Notes: generated by a model not told the origin, from the sequence alone. A DNA stretch of 64,000 nucleotides from Aureimonas ureilytica DSM 18598 = NBRC 106430 (GCF_000382705.1 NZ_ARQE01000005.1:186001-250000); one strand, 5' to 3'. Numbered from the stretch's first letter, positions 21,526-33,543 are shown. Program-made: numbers and translations.

Positions 21526-22854
21526 TCAGAAGCTCTGCCGGAGCCACGAGCCGAAGCGCCCGACCCGCGTGCGCCGGTCGAAGGCGAAGTCGAGGACCGA
21601 ATGCTCGGGAACGTGTTCGAGCATCGAGACCTGGGGATAGATCAGAAGGCCCACCGAGGTCGCGAAGGCGGGGCTTTTGTTGGCTGCCGCAAGGCCCGCC
21701 ACGCCGACCGGGCGGCCGAGGCGGACATTGCGGTTGAGGATGGAACGGGCCGCGTCGCCAAGGCCCGCGAGCTGGCTCGCGCCGCCCGTCAGCACCACGC
21801 GCTTGCCGATCACATGTCCGAGATTGGAGGCGTGAAGCCGGTCGCGGATCAGCTCCAGCGTTTCTTCGACGCGGGGGCGGATGATGCGCGCGATCAGCGA
21901 GCGAGACACCTGGATCGTCGCCTCGTTGCCCTCGTCGCCGAGCGGCTCGACCGACACCGTGTCGCCATCGGCCATCATGCTCGGCAGCGCGTTGCCATGC
22001 ATGACCTTGAGGCGTTCGGCCTGTTCTGGCCGAATCGACAGGCCGCGCGCCAGATCCATCGTGATGTGATGGCCGCCGAGCGCCACGGCGTCGGCATAGG
22101 CGAAATGGCCGTTCTGGAAGATCGAGATCGTGGTGGAGCCGGCGCCCATGTCGATGCAGGCCGAGCCCATCACGGCTTCGTCGTCGACCAGCGTCGAGAG
22201 GCCGCTCGCATAGGGCGTGGCCACGAAGGCCTCGACCACGAGATGCGCCCGGTTGATCGCCGCTTCCAGATTGCGCAGCGGCGTTTCCTCGGCCGACAGG
22301 ATGTGCAGCTCGGCGCCGAGTTCCGTGCCGGTCATGCCGACGGGATTTTCGAGACCCGTCTCGTTGTCCAGCATCAGGTCGAACGGCACGCGGTGCAGCG
22401 CGACGCGCCCCTCGCGCAGCGGCGTGCGGGCCGCCTGGTTGAGGACGCGCTTGAGATCGAGATCGGAGACCTCGGTGCCCTCGACCTGCGCGCGCGCCGA
22501 GCCGCGAAGGCTCTTCAGGCGCCCGGCGCAGACCGAGACGATCAGCGATTCGATGGTGAGGCCGGCCATGCGCTCGGCCGCGTCCACGCAGTAGCGGATC
22601 GACTTCTCGGCGGCTTCGAGGTCCACCACGACGCCCGACTTCACGCCGCGCGAGCGCTGGTGGCCGATGCCGATGACCTCGACCACATGGGTTCGGCCGG
22701 GCAGAACTTCGCTTTCGGGGCGCGGCTTCAGCTTGGCGATGAGGCAAGTGACCTTGGACGAGCCGATGTCGAGCACCGAAATGGTGCGCGGACGGCGGTC
22801 CGAGGGCTTCTTCATGCGCGGAAGTTGGTCCACGGGTTTGGAGAACAGCGTCAT
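21526..22854 (-). CDS. ftsA: Cell division protein FtsA
   Basis: A 442-residue actin-like protein that tethers FtsZ to the membrane. SVLDIGSSKVTCLIAKL is the phosphate-1 segment; SACIDMGAGSTTISIFQNG and VVLTGGASQLAGLGDAA are the phosphate-2 and adenosine motifs. The C-terminus ends FGSWLRQSF, an amphipathic membrane-targeting helix. The start overlaps the ftsQ stop by 4 bp, so the two are coupled. Confidence 0.97.
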   Translation of the reverse strand: MTLFSKPVDQLPRMKKPSDRRPRTISVLDIGSSKVTCLIAKLKPRPESEVLPGRTHVVEVIGIGHQRSRGVKSGVVVDLEAAEKSIRYCVDAAERMAGLTIESLIVSVCAGRLKSLRGSARAQVEGTEVSDLDLKRVLNQAARTPLREGRVALHRVPFDLMLDNETGLENPVGMTGTELGAELHILSAEETPLRNLEAAINRAHLVVEAFVATPYASGLSTLVDDEAVMGSACIDMGAGSTTISIFQNGHFAYADAVALGGHHITMDLARGLSIRPEQAERLKVMHGNALPSMMADGDTVSVEPLGDEGNEATIQVSRSLIARIIRPRVEETLELIRDRLHASNLGHVIGKRVVLTGGASQLAGLGDAARSILNRNVRLGRPVGVAGLAAANKSPAFATSVGLLIYPQVSMLEHVPEHSVLDFAFDRRTRVGRFGSWLRQSF

Positions 22855-23759
22855 ACCGGCTTCTCCTTGCGGGCCTGCTTCACGATCTTGTCCCGTTCCT
22901 TCAGCGCCTTGAGGCGTCGCTCCTGCGCCGCCGGCGTCAGTTTGATGACGATGCGATCCTCGAGCCGCATGTCGACGGCTTCGATGTCGCGGGAAAGCAG
23001 ACCCTCGTCGCGGTCGAGCCGCATCACGGCGGCGGCGGCCTCGATCGGGTCGAGTTCGGGCAGGCGGATCACCACGCCATTGTCGAGGCGCAGGTCCCAG
23101 CGCCGGTCGCCGACGCGCACATAGGCCTTGATGCGCTGGTCGAGCTCGGGCACCAGCGCCATCTTGTCGAGAATGTCGGTCGCCTCGCGCGCCGCGCCCG
23201 GGCCCACCACGAAGGGCAGATCGGTGAAGCGCGTCGTGGCGTAGGGCACGATCTCCTTGCCGTCGCGATCGACGATCCAGAGATCCTTGTCGCGCTGCCA
23301 GAGGGCGAAGGGCTTCTTCTCCACCAGCGCGATCTTCACGCGGTTGGGGTATTCCTTCTCGATCTTGGCGCTCTCGATCCAGGGCATGGCCTCGATCGCC
23401 TTTCGCGCGGCATCGACATCGAGCGCCGGCAGGGTCGTGGCGCCCGTCGCCCAGAGTTCCTGCAGAACGTCGATCTCGCTGGTTTCCGAATAGCCGGACA
23501 CGTCCACGCGCTCGATCGACAGGCCGAGCGGCTCGGACACCGTGTTGACCACGGCGACCGTGTGATGGCCGAGCACCATGCCGTAGAGCGCGGTGGAGCC
23601 GAGAAGCCCGATCGTCATGGTGCGGAAGCGCGGCAGCGACATCTCCCGCAGATTCTTGATCCAGACGATGATCTTGCGGCCCAGGCGCTGGGCGCGCAGC
23701 GCCAGCGGATGCATCCGCTCGAAATCGGTCAGAGAAAGGCGGCGGTTCAGCGCTTGCAT
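22851..23759 (-). CDS. ftsQ: Cell division protein FtsQ
   Basis: A 302-residue bitopic divisome protein. A cytoplasmic N-terminus rich in Arg (1-47) precedes one transmembrane helix (about 48-66, [16 protein letters not shown]), then the POTRA domain ([20 protein letters not shown] onward) and the FtsQ C-terminal region. It recruits later divisome proteins through the periplasmic part. The ATG lies inside the end of ddl (13-bp overlap) and the stop overlaps ftsA by 4 bp. Confidence 0.95.
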   Translation of the reverse strand: MQALNRRLSLTDFERMHPLALRAQRLGRKIIVWIKNLREMSLPRFRTMTIGLLGSTALYGMVLGHHTVAVVNTVSEPLGLSIERVDVSGYSETSEIDVLQELWATGATTLPALDVDAARKAIEAMPWIESAKIEKEYPNRVKIALVEKKPFALWQRDKDLWIVDRDGKEIVPYATTRFTDLPFVVGPGAAREATDILDKMALVPELDQRIKAYVRVGDRRWDLRLDNGVVIRLPELDPIEAAAAVMRLDRDEGLLSRDIEAVDMRLEDRIVIKLTPAAQERRLKALKERDKIVKQARKEKPV

Positions 23760-24670
23760 GAGGCGTCCCTCACCATCCAGCTCAGGAGTTCGCCGAAGGA
23801 ATGGCCGGCCGCGCGCGCGATGTCGGGCACGAGCGAGGTGGCGGTCATGCCGGGCTGGGTGTTGACCTCCAGCCAGACCAGCTCGCCCCCCTCGCCGAAG
23901 CGGTCGTCGTAGCGAAAGTCCGAGCGCGACACGCCCCGGCAGCCGATGGCGCGGTGCGCGGCGAGCGCGGCTTCCTGCACGCGCTTCGTCACCGCCGGCG
24001 AAATCTCGGCCGGGATGACGTGCTTCGAGCCGCCCGGCAGATATTTGGACTCGTAGTCGTAGAAGGCATGGCCTTCCGTCGTGATCTCGCAGACCGGCAG
24101 CGCCACGTCGCCCATGACGGCGCAGGTCAGCTCGCGTCCGGCCACGAAGCGCTCGATCATCACCTCTTCGCCGAAGCCCCAGTCCGCGCCATGAAGCTCC
24201 TGCGGCGGATGGGCCTGATCCTCGCGCACGATGAGGACGCCGAAGGACGACCCTTCCGCGATCGGCTTCACCACGTAGGGCGCGGGGATCACATGGGCTT
24301 CGGCCGCCTTGCGACGGTTCACCACGAGCGTGTCGAGAACCGGCACGCCGGCGGCGCGCGCGATGGCCTTGGCCTTCACCTTGTTCATGGCGAGCGCGGA
24401 GGCGAGGACGCCCGAATGGGTGTAGGGAATCTGCAGGAATTCGAGGAGGCCCTGAATGGCGCCGTCCTCGCCGAACGGCCCGTGCAGCGCGTTGAAGGCC
24501 ACGTCCGGCTTCAGCTCGCTCAGAACCTGCGCGATGTCATGGCCGACATCGATGCGGCTGACGCGGAAGCCTTCGGCCTCCAGCGCGTCGGCGCACGCCT
24601 TGCCGGAATTCAGGCTCACAGGCCGTTCCGACGAGAAGCCTCCCAACAGCACCGCCACATGCAAGGTCAT
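23747..24670 (-). CDS. ddl: D-alanine--D-alanine ligase
   Basis: A 307-residue ATP-grasp ligase making the D-Ala-D-Ala dipeptide of murein. [19 protein letters not shown] is the N-terminal binding segment; the ATP-grasp core includes [13 protein letters not shown] and the metal-binding end [13 protein letters not shown]. It is first gene of the ddl-ftsQ-ftsA-ftsZ unit: murB upstream ends in an intrinsic terminator and a CtrA-type TTAA-N7-TTAA site lies 55 bp before the ATG. The length is that of the DdlB class. Confidence 0.97.
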   Translation of the reverse strand: MTLHVAVLLGGFSSERPVSLNSGKACADALEAEGFRVSRIDVGHDIAQVLSELKPDVAFNALHGPFGEDGAIQGLLEFLQIPYTHSGVLASALAMNKVKAKAIARAAGVPVLDTLVVNRRKAAEAHVIPAPYVVKPIAEGSSFGVLIVREDQAHPPQELHGADWGFGEEVMIERFVAGRELTCAVMGDVALPVCEITTEGHAFYDYESKYLPGGSKHVIPAEISPAVTKRVQEAALAAHRAIGCRGVSRSDFRYDDRFGEGGELVWLEVNTQPGMTATSLVPDIARAAGHSFGELLSWMVRDASCKR

Positions 24671-24724
24671 CGACCCACGATCCCATCAACGATATTTCAG
24701 GGATCATTCTTGGGGCCGGTTTGG

Positions 24725-24739
24725 TTAAACGAAGGTTAA
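24725..24739 (-). promoter_or_regulatory. Candidate CtrA-binding site upstream of ddl-ftsQAZ
   Basis: TTAA at 24725-24728 and TTAA at 24736-24739 are separated by exactly 7 bases, the full consensus of the alphaproteobacterial cell-cycle regulator CtrA (TTAA-N7-TTAA). It lies 55-69 bp before the ddl start codon, in the only region that can hold the promoter of the division unit. Binding is inferred from the motif and position. Confidence 0.6.
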
Positions 24740-24864
24740 TCAAACCGCTCCAGTGAAACAAAATCGTAAGGCCGTTTCGGAACCGGCCGTTAACCCTTTG
24801 GCGCTGTGGCGTTTCGGCCATGCCGGAAGGGGCCCCGGGCCATCCGCTCCCCTCTCTCGCAACG

Positions 24865-24890
24865 AAAAAGGGCGCCCTCGCGGCGCCCTT
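24865..24890 (-). terminator. Intrinsic terminator after murB
   Basis: A 9-bp stem AAGGGCGCC/GGCGCCCTT (24868-24876 and 24882-24890) with loop CTCGC, followed on the minus strand by TTTTTCGTT. It lies 24 bp past the murB stop and separates the mur genes from ddl-ftsQAZ. Confidence 0.88.
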
Positions 24891-24913
24891 CGTTAACGAT
24901 TTGCCGGCAGCCC

Positions 24914-25861
24914 TCACGGGTGGAACGGTTCCACCTCGCCACCGGCGCCGAACCGGCCGAGCCGGCGGATCTCCCATTCGAGAAGAAGGCCGGAGGTCTC
25001 GAAGACGCGCCGGCGCACCGTCTCGCCCAGAAGCTCCAGATCGTGCCCGGTGGCGTCCTCGGCATTGATCATGAAATTGCAGTGGAGCGCCGACATCTCG
25101 GCGCCGCCGATCCGCAAGCCTCGGCAGCCGGCGCGATCGATCTCCTTCCAGGCCGAGGTTCCGGGCGGGTTCTTGAAGGTCGAGCCCCCCGTCTTCTCGC
25201 GCACCGGCTGCACCGTCTCGCGGTGATGCTGCACCTCGTCCATCGCCGCCCGGATCGCCTCGCGCTCCGTTTCCGGCCCTTCGAACAGGGCGGAGACGAA
25301 GATCAGGTCTTCCGGCGCGTCGGCATGGCGATAGCTGTAGCCCATGTCGGCGCGGGACAGGACGTGGCGATGGCCCGAGCGGTCATAGGCCGCCGCCTCG
25401 ACCAGCCGGTCGGCGGTCTCGACGCCATTGGCCCCGCCATTCATGCGGATCGCCCCGCCGACCGAGCCGGGAATGCCGTGGAAGAAGTGAAACCCGCCGA
25501 TGCCGGCCTCCAGCGCCACGGCCGCGAGACGCTTGTCGCTCGCCGCAGCGCCCGCGCGAATGCGGCCCGCACCGAGCGCCTCGACTTCGCCGAAGCCCTT
25601 GGCGGGAAGACGCAGCGTGACGCCGCCGACGCCGCCGTCCCGCACCAGAAGATTGGAGCCGATGCCGACCAGCGTCAAAGCCACATCCGTCGGCAGCGCC
25701 TTGAGGAAGGCTTCGAGATCGGCCTCGTCCGCAGGCTGATAGAAGAGATCGGCCGGCCCGCCGGTGCGGAACCATGTGATCTTCGACAGGTCCGCCTGCG
25801 CGGCGAGCTTGCCGCGAAGGCCGAGCGCGGGATCGCTCAGGTGATCGCGCAGCGGGCTCAC
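24914..25861 (-). CDS. murB: UDP-N-acetylenolpyruvoylglucosamine reductase MurB
   Basis: A 315-residue FAD enzyme reducing UDP-GlcNAc-enolpyruvate to UDP-MurNAc. [20 protein letters not shown] is the FAD-binding N-terminal segment. [16 protein letters not shown]-type and [20 protein letters not shown] segments follow, then [12 protein letters not shown] with the catalytic Ser. The GTG start at 25861 overlaps the murC stop as GTGA; the open frame upstream of it lies only inside murC. Confidence 0.96.
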   Translation of the reverse strand: MSPLRDHLSDPALGLRGKLAAQADLSKITWFRTGGPADLFYQPADEADLEAFLKALPTDVALTLVGIGSNLLVRDGGVGGVTLRLPAKGFGEVEALGAGRIRAGAAASDKRLAAVALEAGIGGFHFFHGIPGSVGGAIRMNGGANGVETADRLVEAAAYDRSGHRHVLSRADMGYSYRHADAPEDLIFVSALFEGPETEREAIRAAMDEVQHHRETVQPVREKTGGSTFKNPPGTSAWKEIDRAGCRGLRIGGAEMSALHCNFMINAEDATGHDLELLGETVRRRVFETSGLLLEWEIRRLGRFGAGGEVEPFHP

Positions 25862-27270
25862 GCCCGCGCGCCCAGGGCGTCCAGCTCCTTCGGCAGGGCA
25901 TAGGCCCATTGCGTGATCGAGCCTGCCCCAAGGCAGACGACCATGTCGCCCGGCTGCGCCACGCGGTGGACGAGCGGAGCGAGGTCCTGCGGCCCGTCGA
26001 TGAGCTGTGCGTCGCGATGGCCGCCGAGGCGCAGGCGCTCGGCCAGCATCTCGGAATTGACGAACTCGATCGGCTCCTCGCCCGCCGCATAGACGGGCGC
26101 GAGGATCACCGTGTCGGCGTCGTTGAAGCAGGCCGCGAAATCGGCGAACAGACTCTGGAGGCGCGAATAGCGATGCGGCTGGACGACGGCGATGACACGG
26201 CCCGAAGCCGCCGAGCGCGCGGCCGAAAGGACGGCGCGGATTTCCACGGGATGGTGGCCGTAGTCGTCATAGACGTCGATGCCGTTGGACTGGCCCGTAT
26301 GGGTGAAGCGCCGCTTCACGCCGCCGAAAGCCCCAAGCCCCTTGCGGATCGCCTCGTCGGTGATGCCGATGCGATGGGCCACGGCCAGCGCGGCGGTGGC
26401 ATTGGAGACATTGTGCCGGCCGGGCATGGGCAGGACGAGGTCGGTCAGCTCGTGCGAGCGCCCGGTGACGCGGTCGCGGATCGTCACGTCGAAGATCGAA
26501 CGCGCGCCTTCCATGCGGATGTTCTGGAAGCGCACGTCGGCCTGAAGGTTCTCGCCATAGGTGATGATGCGGCGGTCCTCGATCTCGGCCACCAGCGTCT
26601 GCACCTCCGGGTGGTCGAGGCACATGACCGCGAAACCGTAGAAGGGCACGTTCTCGACAAAGGCGCGGAACGCCGCGCGCACCTTGTCGAAGGTGCCGTA
26701 ATGGTCGAGATGCTCGGGGTCGATATTGGTGACGACCGCCACGTCGGCCGGCAGCTTCAGGAAGGTGCCGTCGCTTTCGTCGGCTTCCACCACCATCCAG
26801 TCGCCCGCGCCCATGCGGGCATTGGTGCCATAGGCGTTGATGATGCCGCCGTTCACCACGGTCGGGTCCATGCCGCCGGCGTCGAGCAGCGTCGCGACCA
26901 TCGAGGTGGTCGTGGTCTTGCCATGCGTGCCACCGATGGCGATGGCCTGCTGGAAGCGCATCAGCTCGGCCAGCATCTCGGCGCGGCGCACGATCGGCAG
27001 AAGCCGCGCGCGGGCGGCCGAGAGTTCGGGGTTGGTGCGCTTGATCGCGGTGGACACGACCACGACCTCGGCGAGCCCCAGATTCTCGGCGGCATGGCCG
27101 ATATGGACGGTGACGCCCTTGTCGCGCAGGCGCTGGACGTTGGCGTTCTCGGACGCATCCGAGCCCTGCACCGTGTAGCCGAGATTGACCAGCACCTCGG
27201 CGATGCCGCTCATGCCGATGCCCCCGATCCCGATGAAATGCACAGGGCCGATATTGGGCGGCATCTTCAT
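25858..27270 (-). CDS. murC: UDP-N-acetylmuramate--L-alanine ligase MurC
   Basis: A 470-residue ATP-dependent ligase adding L-Ala to UDP-MurNAc. The N-terminal Rossmann segment [17 protein letters not shown] is followed by the ATP loop [20 protein letters not shown], and [10 protein letters not shown]. The ATG at 27270 (MKMPPNIGP) has AAGGAG six bases upstream. An in-frame ATG at 27303 overlaps the murG stop as ATGA and would add 11 residues; the ribosome site favours the shorter form. The stop overlaps murB. Confidence 0.96.
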   Translation of the reverse strand: MKMPPNIGPVHFIGIGGIGMSGIAEVLVNLGYTVQGSDASENANVQRLRDKGVTVHIGHAAENLGLAEVVVVSTAIKRTNPELSAARARLLPIVRRAEMLAELMRFQQAIAIGGTHGKTTTTSMVATLLDAGGMDPTVVNGGIINAYGTNARMGAGDWMVVEADESDGTFLKLPADVAVVTNIDPEHLDHYGTFDKVRAAFRAFVENVPFYGFAVMCLDHPEVQTLVAEIEDRRIITYGENLQADVRFQNIRMEGARSIFDVTIRDRVTGRSHELTDLVLPMPGRHNVSNATAALAVAHRIGITDEAIRKGLGAFGGVKRRFTHTGQSNGIDVYDDYGHHPVEIRAVLSAARSAASGRVIAVVQPHRYSRLQSLFADFAACFNDADTVILAPVYAAGEEPIEFVNSEMLAERLRLGGHRDAQLIDGPQDLAPLVHRVAQPGDMVVCLGAGSITQWAYALPKELDALGARA

Positions 27271-27299
27271 GACGCGCTCCTTCTTGGAAACGAGTTGAA

Positions 27300-28409
27300 T
27301 CATCGGGCCGAAGCGGCCCCGGTCAGCGCCACGACGCGGTCGGCGAGCTGGCGCGCGGCGTCGGGAATGCCGACCGAACGGGCGACCGTCGCCATGGCTT
27401 CGGCGAAGGTCGGGTCTTCCGCGACCTCGCGGATATGGGCGGCCAAGCGCTCGGTGCTCAGCTCGGACTGCTGCGCCAGCACCGCGCCGCCGCCTTCCGT
27501 CAGGCGCGCGGCATTGGCCGCCTGATCGTGGTCGAGCGCGTAAGGATAGGGCACGAGGATCGAGGGGCGGCCGATCACGCAGATTTCCGAGACGGTGGAC
27601 GCGCCCGAGCGGCTGACCACGAGATGGGCGTGGCCGATGCGCTCGGCCATGTCGCCGAAGAAGGGCGAGACCTCGGCGGGAATGCCCATGCGCTCGAAGA
27701 AGGCGCGCACCTCGGCCTCGTCCTCGCGCCGGGCCTGCTGCGTCACACGCAGGCGCGCCTGGAGCGGCGCGGGCAGAGCCTCGATCGCGGCCGGCACGGC
27801 CTTGGAGAAGAACTGAGCACCCTGGCTTCCACCGAACACGACGAGATGGAAAGGCGCGTCGCCCCGGCTCGCCTCGTAAGGGGTTTCCGCCGCCTTCAGG
27901 ACGGCGGGGCGTACCGGATTGCCCGTCACCACCAGTTTGGCGGCGATCGCGGCATCGGCCTCGCTCTGCGGAATACCGGCGGCGATGGCGCGCACGCGCC
28001 CGGCGAGGAAGCGGTTGGCCCGCCCCATCACCGCGTTCTGCTCGTGGATCATCGTCGGCAGGCCGGCCTTGGCGGCGGCGAGCATGGGCGGCACGGTCGG
28101 ATAGCCGCCGAATCCGACGACGGCGGCGGGGCGCAGCCGGCGCATCAGCGCCCGCGCCTCGCGGTAGCCGTTGAGGAGCTTCAGCCCCGAGCGCAGGAGC
28201 GCCAGAGGGTTCTTCGAGCCGAAGGTGGCGGACGGCACGACATGCGTCGCATCGGCCGGAAAGCTCCCGGCATAGCGCCCCGCCCGCTCGTCCGTCGCCA
28301 GATGAACGGCGAGGCCGCGCGCCCGCAGCTCGTGCGCCAGGGCCTCGGCCGGGAAGAGATGACCGCCCGTGCCGCCGGCGCAGAGGAGAATGGGTCCTTG
28401 CACCGCCAT
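27300..28409 (-). CDS. murG: Lipid II synthase MurG (GlcNAc transferase)
   Basis: A 369-residue GT-B glycosyltransferase adding GlcNAc to lipid I at the inner face of the membrane. Loop 1 [16 protein letters not shown], the [14 protein letters not shown] segment, [21 protein letters not shown] and [11 protein letters not shown] are all present. The ATG at 28409 shares one base with the ftsW TAA stop (TAATG). The open frame upstream to 29537 is a shadow of ftsW. Confidence 0.97.
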   Translation of the reverse strand: MAVQGPILLCAGGTGGHLFPAEALAHELRARGLAVHLATDERAGRYAGSFPADATHVVPSATFGSKNPLALLRSGLKLLNGYREARALMRRLRPAAVVGFGGYPTVPPMLAAAKAGLPTMIHEQNAVMGRANRFLAGRVRAIAAGIPQSEADAAIAAKLVVTGNPVRPAVLKAAETPYEASRGDAPFHLVVFGGSQGAQFFSKAVPAAIEALPAPLQARLRVTQQARREDEAEVRAFFERMGIPAEVSPFFGDMAERIGHAHLVVSRSGASTVSEICVIGRPSILVPYPYALDHDQAANAARLTEGGGAVLAQQSELSTERLAAHIREVAEDPTFAEAMATVARSVGIPDAARQLADRVVALTGAASAR

Positions 28410-29575
28410 TACCGCAGGCCCAGCGAATTCTGGAAGATGAGCGTGCGATCCACCAGCCGGTCGGTCTGCGAGACGTTCTCGGCGCGCTTGCGGGTCAGCG
28501 CCAAGACGAAGCCGGCCGTGATGGCGACCGCCATCATGGAGGAGCCGCCATAGGAGATGAAGGGCAGCGTCATGCCCTTGGCGGGCATGAGATGAAGGTT
28601 CACGGCCATGTTGATGATCGACTGGAGGCCGAACAGCATGACGAGGCCCGAGATCGCGAGACGGCAGAACGTGTCGCGCTGGCGGAAGGCGATCGACAGG
28701 CCGCGGATCACGATGAAGGCGAAGATCGCGGTCAGCGCCATGCAGGAGATGATGCCGAATTCCTCGGCGATCACCGAATAGGCGAAGTCGGTGTGGCTGT
28801 CGGGCAGGATGCGCTTCACGGTCCCCTCGCCCGGCCCCTGGCCGAACCAGCCGCCGCGCATGATGGCCTCGCGCGCCGTGTCGGTCTGGAACGTGTCGCC
28901 TTCGCCCGTCATGAAGCGGTCGATACGCGAGGCGACGTGCGGGAAGACGAAATAGGCCGAGCAGAAGCCGACGACGCCGATGCTGCCGAGCATGACGATC
29001 CACATCCAGGGCAGGCCGGCCATGAAGAACAGGCCGCCCCAGACCGAGGTGGACAGGATGGTCTGGCCGAGATCGGGCTGCGCCACGAGAAGCGCGCAGA
29101 CGACCATGAGGATCAGGATCGAGAAGAGATTGCCCGGAATGTCCTTGCGGCGCGAATGCTCGGCGAAGAGCCAGGCGCAGACCACGACGAAGGCGGGCTT
29201 CATGAACTCGGAAGGCTGGACGCTGAGCGGGCCGATCTCGACCCAGCGCCGCGCGCCCTTCACTTCCGTTCCGAAGAACAGCGCGATCACCATGAGGCCG
29301 AGCGCGCCGCAGAGCATGGCGACCGACATGCAGCGGATGCCGCGTGGGCTCAGAAGTGAGGTCGCCAGCATAACGCCGATCGAGGGAAACAGGAACAGGG
29401 CGTGGCGCTTCACGAAGTGGAAGGGCTCGAGGCCGATGCGCTCGGCCACCGGCGGGCTCGCCGCGAAGGACAGGACCATGCCCCCGATCATCAGGATCAG
29501 GAAGGCGGCCAGGAACCAGCGGTCGATCGACCGCCACCAGTCCGTGATGACACCCTTCTTGGCGCGACTGACCAT
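28409..29575 (-). CDS. ftsW: SEDS-family peptidoglycan glycosyltransferase FtsW
   Basis: A 388-residue polytopic membrane protein with about ten hydrophobic segments. [20 protein letters not shown] is the SEDS signature and [20 protein letters not shown] another conserved stretch; [19 protein letters not shown] near the end is diagnostic. It polymerises septal murein together with FtsI. It sits between murD and murG, 3 bp after murD, and ends one base into murG. Confidence 0.97.
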   Translation of the reverse strand: MVSRAKKGVITDWWRSIDRWFLAAFLILMIGGMVLSFAASPPVAERIGLEPFHFVKRHALFLFPSIGVMLATSLLSPRGIRCMSVAMLCGALGLMVIALFFGTEVKGARRWVEIGPLSVQPSEFMKPAFVVVCAWLFAEHSRRKDIPGNLFSILILMVVCALLVAQPDLGQTILSTSVWGGLFFMAGLPWMWIVMLGSIGVVGFCSAYFVFPHVASRIDRFMTGEGDTFQTDTAREAIMRGGWFGQGPGEGTVKRILPDSHTDFAYSVIAEEFGIISCMALTAIFAFIVIRGLSIAFRQRDTFCRLAISGLVMLFGLQSIINMAVNLHLMPAKGMTLPFISYGGSSMMAVAITAGFVLALTRKRAENVSQTDRLVDRTLIFQNSLGLR

Positions 29576-29578
29576 GAC

Positions 29579-30973
29579 CTACCCTTTGCGGAAGACATCG
29601 ACGCCCGGCAAGGCTTCCACCAATTGCCGGAAGCGCTCGCCTCGAACTTCGAAATTGCGGAACTGGTCGAAGCTGGCACAGGCCGGCGAAAGGAGAACGA
29701 CCTCCGCCTCGCCGGACCGCGCGGCGTCGCGCGCCGCGTTTTCGACCGCGACGTCCAGCGTACCCGAAATTTCGTAAGGAATTCGTTCACCAAGAGTCGC
29801 CGCGAAGGCGGGCGCCGCCTCGCCGATCAGATAGGCCTTGGCGATGCGCGAGAAGAGCGGCTCCAGCGGCGCGATGCCGCCCTCTTTCGGAAGGCCGCCC
29901 GCGATCCAGTGGATGCGCTCGAAGCTCGCGAGCGCCGGGGCCGCCGCGTCCGCGTTGGTGGCCTTGGAATCGTTGACGAAGAGAACCGGGCCGGCCTGCG
30001 CCACCTGTTCCATGCGATGAACGAGGCCCGGAAAGCTTTCGAGCCCGGCCTGGATCTCGCCGTGCGACAGGCCGAGGACACCGAGCGCCGCGACGGCGGC
30101 GGCCGCGTTCTGGCCGTTGTGCCGGCCGCGCAGCGAGCCGATGCCGGTCAGGCGATAGTCCTTGACGGTCGCGCCATCGCGCGCCACGACGAGCGTGCCG
30201 TCGCGGTAGAAGACGCCGTCCTCGAGTTCCTTTTCCTTGGAGATGCGCAGGACGATATTGCCCTCGCTCTCGTGCCAGTCGGCGATGCCGGCGCCATACT
30301 CGTCGTCGACGCCGATCACGGCGGTTCCCGCGTCCTTCAGAAGCCGGGCCTTGATCGCGGCATAGTTCTCCATCGTCCCATGCCGGTCGAGATGATCGGG
30401 CGACAGGTTGAGGAGAATGCCGACGGTCGGCGCGATCGAGGGCGCGAGATCGATCTGGTAGGAGGAGCACTCCACCACGTAATGGCGCTCGGGCGCGGGC
30501 GGCTCCAGCGTCAGGACGGCGACGCCGATATTGCCGCCGAGCTGCGTGTCGCGGCCCGCATGCGCCAGGCAATGGGCGATCAGCGCCGTGGTGGTGGACT
30601 TGCCGTTGGTGCCGGTGATCGCGACGAAGGGCGCGCGCGGGCTCGTCGCGGCGCGCTCGCGCACGAAGATCTCGATGTCCCCGATGATCGGCACGCCGGC
30701 TTCGCGCGCCAGCTCCGCCGCCCAATGGGGTTTGGGATGCGTCAGCGGCACGCCGGGCGAGAGAACGAGCGCGTCGACGCCGCGCCAGTCGAGCGCATGG
30801 AGATCGCCGGCCGGCAGGCCTTCGCTCGCGGCGGCCTCGACGCTTTTCGGGTTGTCGTCGAACACGGTGAGGTCGGCGCCGCCCGCCTTCAGCGCGCGCG
30901 CCGTGGCGAGCCCGGACCCGCCGAGGCCGAACAGGGCGACCCGCTTGCCCGAAAAACTCGTCGCCGGGATCAT
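29579..30973 (-). CDS. murD: UDP-MurNAc-L-alanine--D-glutamate ligase MurD
   Basis: A 464-residue Mur ligase. [16 protein letters not shown] is the N-terminal nucleotide fold; [16 protein letters not shown] is the ATP loop. [17 protein letters not shown] and [16 protein letters not shown] follow, the latter in the C-terminal domain that positions D-Glu. It lies 10 bp after mraY and 3 bp before ftsW. Confidence 0.97.
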   Translation of the reverse strand: MIPATSFSGKRVALFGLGGSGLATARALKAGGADLTVFDDNPKSVEAAASEGLPAGDLHALDWRGVDALVLSPGVPLTHPKPHWAAELAREAGVPIIGDIEIFVRERAATSPRAPFVAITGTNGKSTTTALIAHCLAHAGRDTQLGGNIGVAVLTLEPPAPERHYVVECSSYQIDLAPSIAPTVGILLNLSPDHLDRHGTMENYAAIKARLLKDAGTAVIGVDDEYGAGIADWHESEGNIVLRISKEKELEDGVFYRDGTLVVARDGATVKDYRLTGIGSLRGRHNGQNAAAAVAALGVLGLSHGEIQAGLESFPGLVHRMEQVAQAGPVLFVNDSKATNADAAAPALASFERIHWIAGGLPKEGGIAPLEPLFSRIAKAYLIGEAAPAFAATLGERIPYEISGTLDVAVENAARDAARSGEAEVVLLSPACASFDQFRNFEVRGERFRQLVEALPGVDVFRKG

Positions 30974-30983
30974 CGTCCCCTCC

Positions 30984-32066
30984 TCAACGCAGCTTGAGCG
31001 TGGACAGGCCCACGAAGGCGAGCATCAGCGCGATGATCCAGAAGCGGACCACGACCTGGCTCTCGGTCCAGCCGAGCTTCTCGAAATGGTGGTGGATCGG
31101 CGCCATCAGGAAGACGCGCTTGCCGGTGAGCTTGAAGGAGGCGACCTGAATGATGACCGACAGCGCTTCCATGACGAAGAGGCCGCCGATCACCACCAGC
31201 ACCAGCTCGTGCTTGGTGGCGACGGCCACCGTGCCCACCAGTCCGCCGAGCGCCAGAGAGCCGGTGTCGCCCATGAAGATCGCGGCGGGCGGCGCGTTGA
31301 ACCAGAGGAAGCCAAGCCCCGCGCCGATCACCGCGCCGCAGACCACGGCGAGCTCGCCGGTGCCGACGACATAGTGGATCTGCAGGTAGTTGGCGAAATT
31401 GGTGTTGCCCGCGAGATAGGCGATCAGCGCGAAGGCGGCGGAGGCGATCATGATCGGCATGATGGCGAGCCCGTCGAGCCCGTCCGTGAGATTCACGGCA
31501 TTGGCCGCGCCCACCACCACGACGGCGGCGAAGGCGGCGTAGAACCAGCCGAGATCGATCAGGAGCGACTTGATGAAGGGCACCGACAAGGACGTCGCGA
31601 AGCTGCCGGACTGCGCCATGATGATGAGGACGCCGGCGACGAGCGCGATGGCGAACTCGATGCCGAGCCGCGCCTTGCCGGAAAAGCCCTTGTGGCTCTG
31701 CTTCGTGACCTTCAGGTAATCGTCGTAGAAGCCGATGGCGCCGAAGCCCATCGTGACGAGCAGCACCGTCCAGACATAGAGATTGCTGAGATCGGCCCAG
31801 AGAAGCGTCGCGACCAGGAAGCCGGCGAGGATCATGAGGCCGCCCATCGTGGGCGTGCCGGCCTTCTTGAAATGGGTCTGCGGCCCGTCGGCGCGGATCG
31901 GCTGCCCCCGCCCCTGCCGGATGCGCAGATTGGCGATGATGGCCGGGCCGAACAGGAACACCACGATGAACGAGGTGATCATCGCGCCGCCGGTTCGGAA
32001 GGTGATGTAGCGGAAGACGTTGAAGACCTGAGCGTCGTCGGTCAGCGCGGCGAGATAGGTGAACAT
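30984..32066 (-). CDS. mraY: Phospho-MurNAc-pentapeptide transferase MraY
   Basis: A 360-residue polytopic enzyme forming lipid I from undecaprenyl phosphate. [50 protein letters not shown] and the HHHFEKLGW motif (Mg2+ and substrate residues) are present, with about ten membrane helices. It starts 4 bp after murF. Confidence 0.98.
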   Translation of the reverse strand: MFTYLAALTDDAQVFNVFRYITFRTGGAMITSFIVVFLFGPAIIANLRIRQGRGQPIRADGPQTHFKKAGTPTMGGLMILAGFLVATLLWADLSNLYVWTVLLVTMGFGAIGFYDDYLKVTKQSHKGFSGKARLGIEFAIALVAGVLIIMAQSGSFATSLSVPFIKSLLIDLGWFYAAFAAVVVVGAANAVNLTDGLDGLAIMPIMIASAAFALIAYLAGNTNFANYLQIHYVVGTGELAVVCGAVIGAGLGFLWFNAPPAAIFMGDTGSLALGGLVGTVAVATKHELVLVVIGGLFVMEALSVIIQVASFKLTGKRVFLMAPIHHHFEKLGWTESQVVVRFWIIALMLAFVGLSTLKLR

Positions 32067-32070
32067 GCGG

Positions 32071-33543
32071 TCAGGCTCCCTGCCGAGGTGGGTTGGAGGC
32101 AGGTTCGCCCGATCGAGGGGCGGCTTGCGGCGCGAACTGGCCGATCAGATCGTCCACGACCTTCGAGAAACCGATGCTCTTCGACGCCTTGATCATCACG
32201 ACGTCACCCGGTCGAAGGTGGCGCAGGAGGCTTGCGCGAAGCTCGTCGGTCGAGGAATGCCATTCATGGCGCACGAGACGCTCCAGCGCCGCGTCGAGCG
32301 CCGTCATCTCGGTTCCCGCCAGGAGCACGAGATCGGGATGGGCGTCGAGAACCGCCGAGGCAAGCTCGACATGGAGGTTGCGCGAATGGGCGCCGAGCTC
32401 CAGCATGTCGCCGAGAACCGCGATCCGCCGGGCGTCCGTGCCGGCGGCCGACTGCGCCAGAAGCGAAAGAGCGGCGCGCATTGAGGCCGGGTTGGCGTTG
32501 TAGCTCTCGTCGATCAGCGTCCACTCGCCGCCGCCGTCCGGCAGCGGCAAAGTGACGCGCGCACCGCGCCCCTTGCCGGCGCGCCAGGAGGCGAGATCCG
32601 CCGCTGCCGTTTCGACATCGGCGCCGGTGAGGTCGGCGGCGCCGAGCACAGCCAGGACGTTCTGGGCGATGTGACGACCGCCCGAGCCGATCTCGACCGT
32701 GACGTCGGTTCCGTCGATCCGCGCGGCGAGGCGCTGGCCGGAGCCGGTGGAGCGAAGCGCGGTCAGGCGGTAATCCGCGTCCGCCGCCTCGCCGAAGGTC
32801 GTGATGCGCGTGACGCCGGCCGCGCGGGCGCGCCGCGAGAGATGCTCGAGCTGCGGATCGTCGGCGTTGAGAACGGCGGTTCCGCCCGGCACCAAGCCTT
32901 CGAAGATTTCCGCCTTGGCCTCGGCGATCTCGTCGATGTCGCGGAAGAAGCCGAGATGGGCGGGCGCGATCAGCGTGATGATGGCGACATGCGGGCGCAC
33001 CATCTTCACCAGCGGCCGGATCTCGTTCGGATGGTTCATGCCGATCTCGAACACGGCAAAGGCCGCCTCGCGCGGCAGGCGCGCCAGCGTCAGCGGCACG
33101 CCCCAATGATTGTTGAAGGAGGCGAGCGAGGCATGGACCTCGCCCTGGCGCTCCAGAACATGGGTGAGCGCGTCCTTGGTGGTGGTCTTGCCGACGCTGC
33201 CCGTCACGGCGACGATGCGCGCCTGCGACCGCGCGCGGGCCGCGACCGCCAGACGCTCCAGCGCCTTCAGGACATCGTCCACGACGAGAAGCGGCACGGT
33301 GACGCTGCCGAGCGCCGGCAGCTTCTTTTCGGCCACCACCAGAAGCCCGGCGCCGGCGGCGATCGCCTGCCGCAGGAAGGCGTGTCCGTCGAAGCTCTCG
33401 CCCTTGATGGCGAAGAAGGCCTCGCCCGGCTGGAGCGTGCGCGTGTCGATCGAGATGCCGGAAATCACGGAGGGCAGCGCGCCGACGGGGCGCCCGCCGG
33501 TGGCTTCCGCCATCTCCGACCCGGTCCAGAGCGCGAGGGTCAT
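32071..33543 (-). CDS. murF: UDP-MurNAc-tripeptide--D-alanyl-D-alanine ligase MurF
   Basis: A 490-residue ligase attaching the Ddl dipeptide. [20 protein letters not shown] is the N-terminal domain, [13 protein letters not shown] the ATP loop, [11 protein letters not shown] and [16 protein letters not shown] the conserved core and C-terminal motifs. The ATG at 33543 overlaps the murE stop as ATGA; the longer frame upstream is a shadow of murE. Confidence 0.97.
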   Translation of the reverse strand: MTLALWTGSEMAEATGGRPVGALPSVISGISIDTRTLQPGEAFFAIKGESFDGHAFLRQAIAAGAGLLVVAEKKLPALGSVTVPLLVVDDVLKALERLAVAARARSQARIVAVTGSVGKTTTKDALTHVLERQGEVHASLASFNNHWGVPLTLARLPREAAFAVFEIGMNHPNEIRPLVKMVRPHVAIITLIAPAHLGFFRDIDEIAEAKAEIFEGLVPGGTAVLNADDPQLEHLSRRARAAGVTRITTFGEAADADYRLTALRSTGSGQRLAARIDGTDVTVEIGSGGRHIAQNVLAVLGAADLTGADVETAAADLASWRAGKGRGARVTLPLPDGGGEWTLIDESYNANPASMRAALSLLAQSAAGTDARRIAVLGDMLELGAHSRNLHVELASAVLDAHPDLVLLAGTEMTALDAALERLVRHEWHSSTDELRASLLRHLRPGDVVMIKASKSIGFSKVVDDLIGQFAPQAAPRSGEPASNPPRQGA

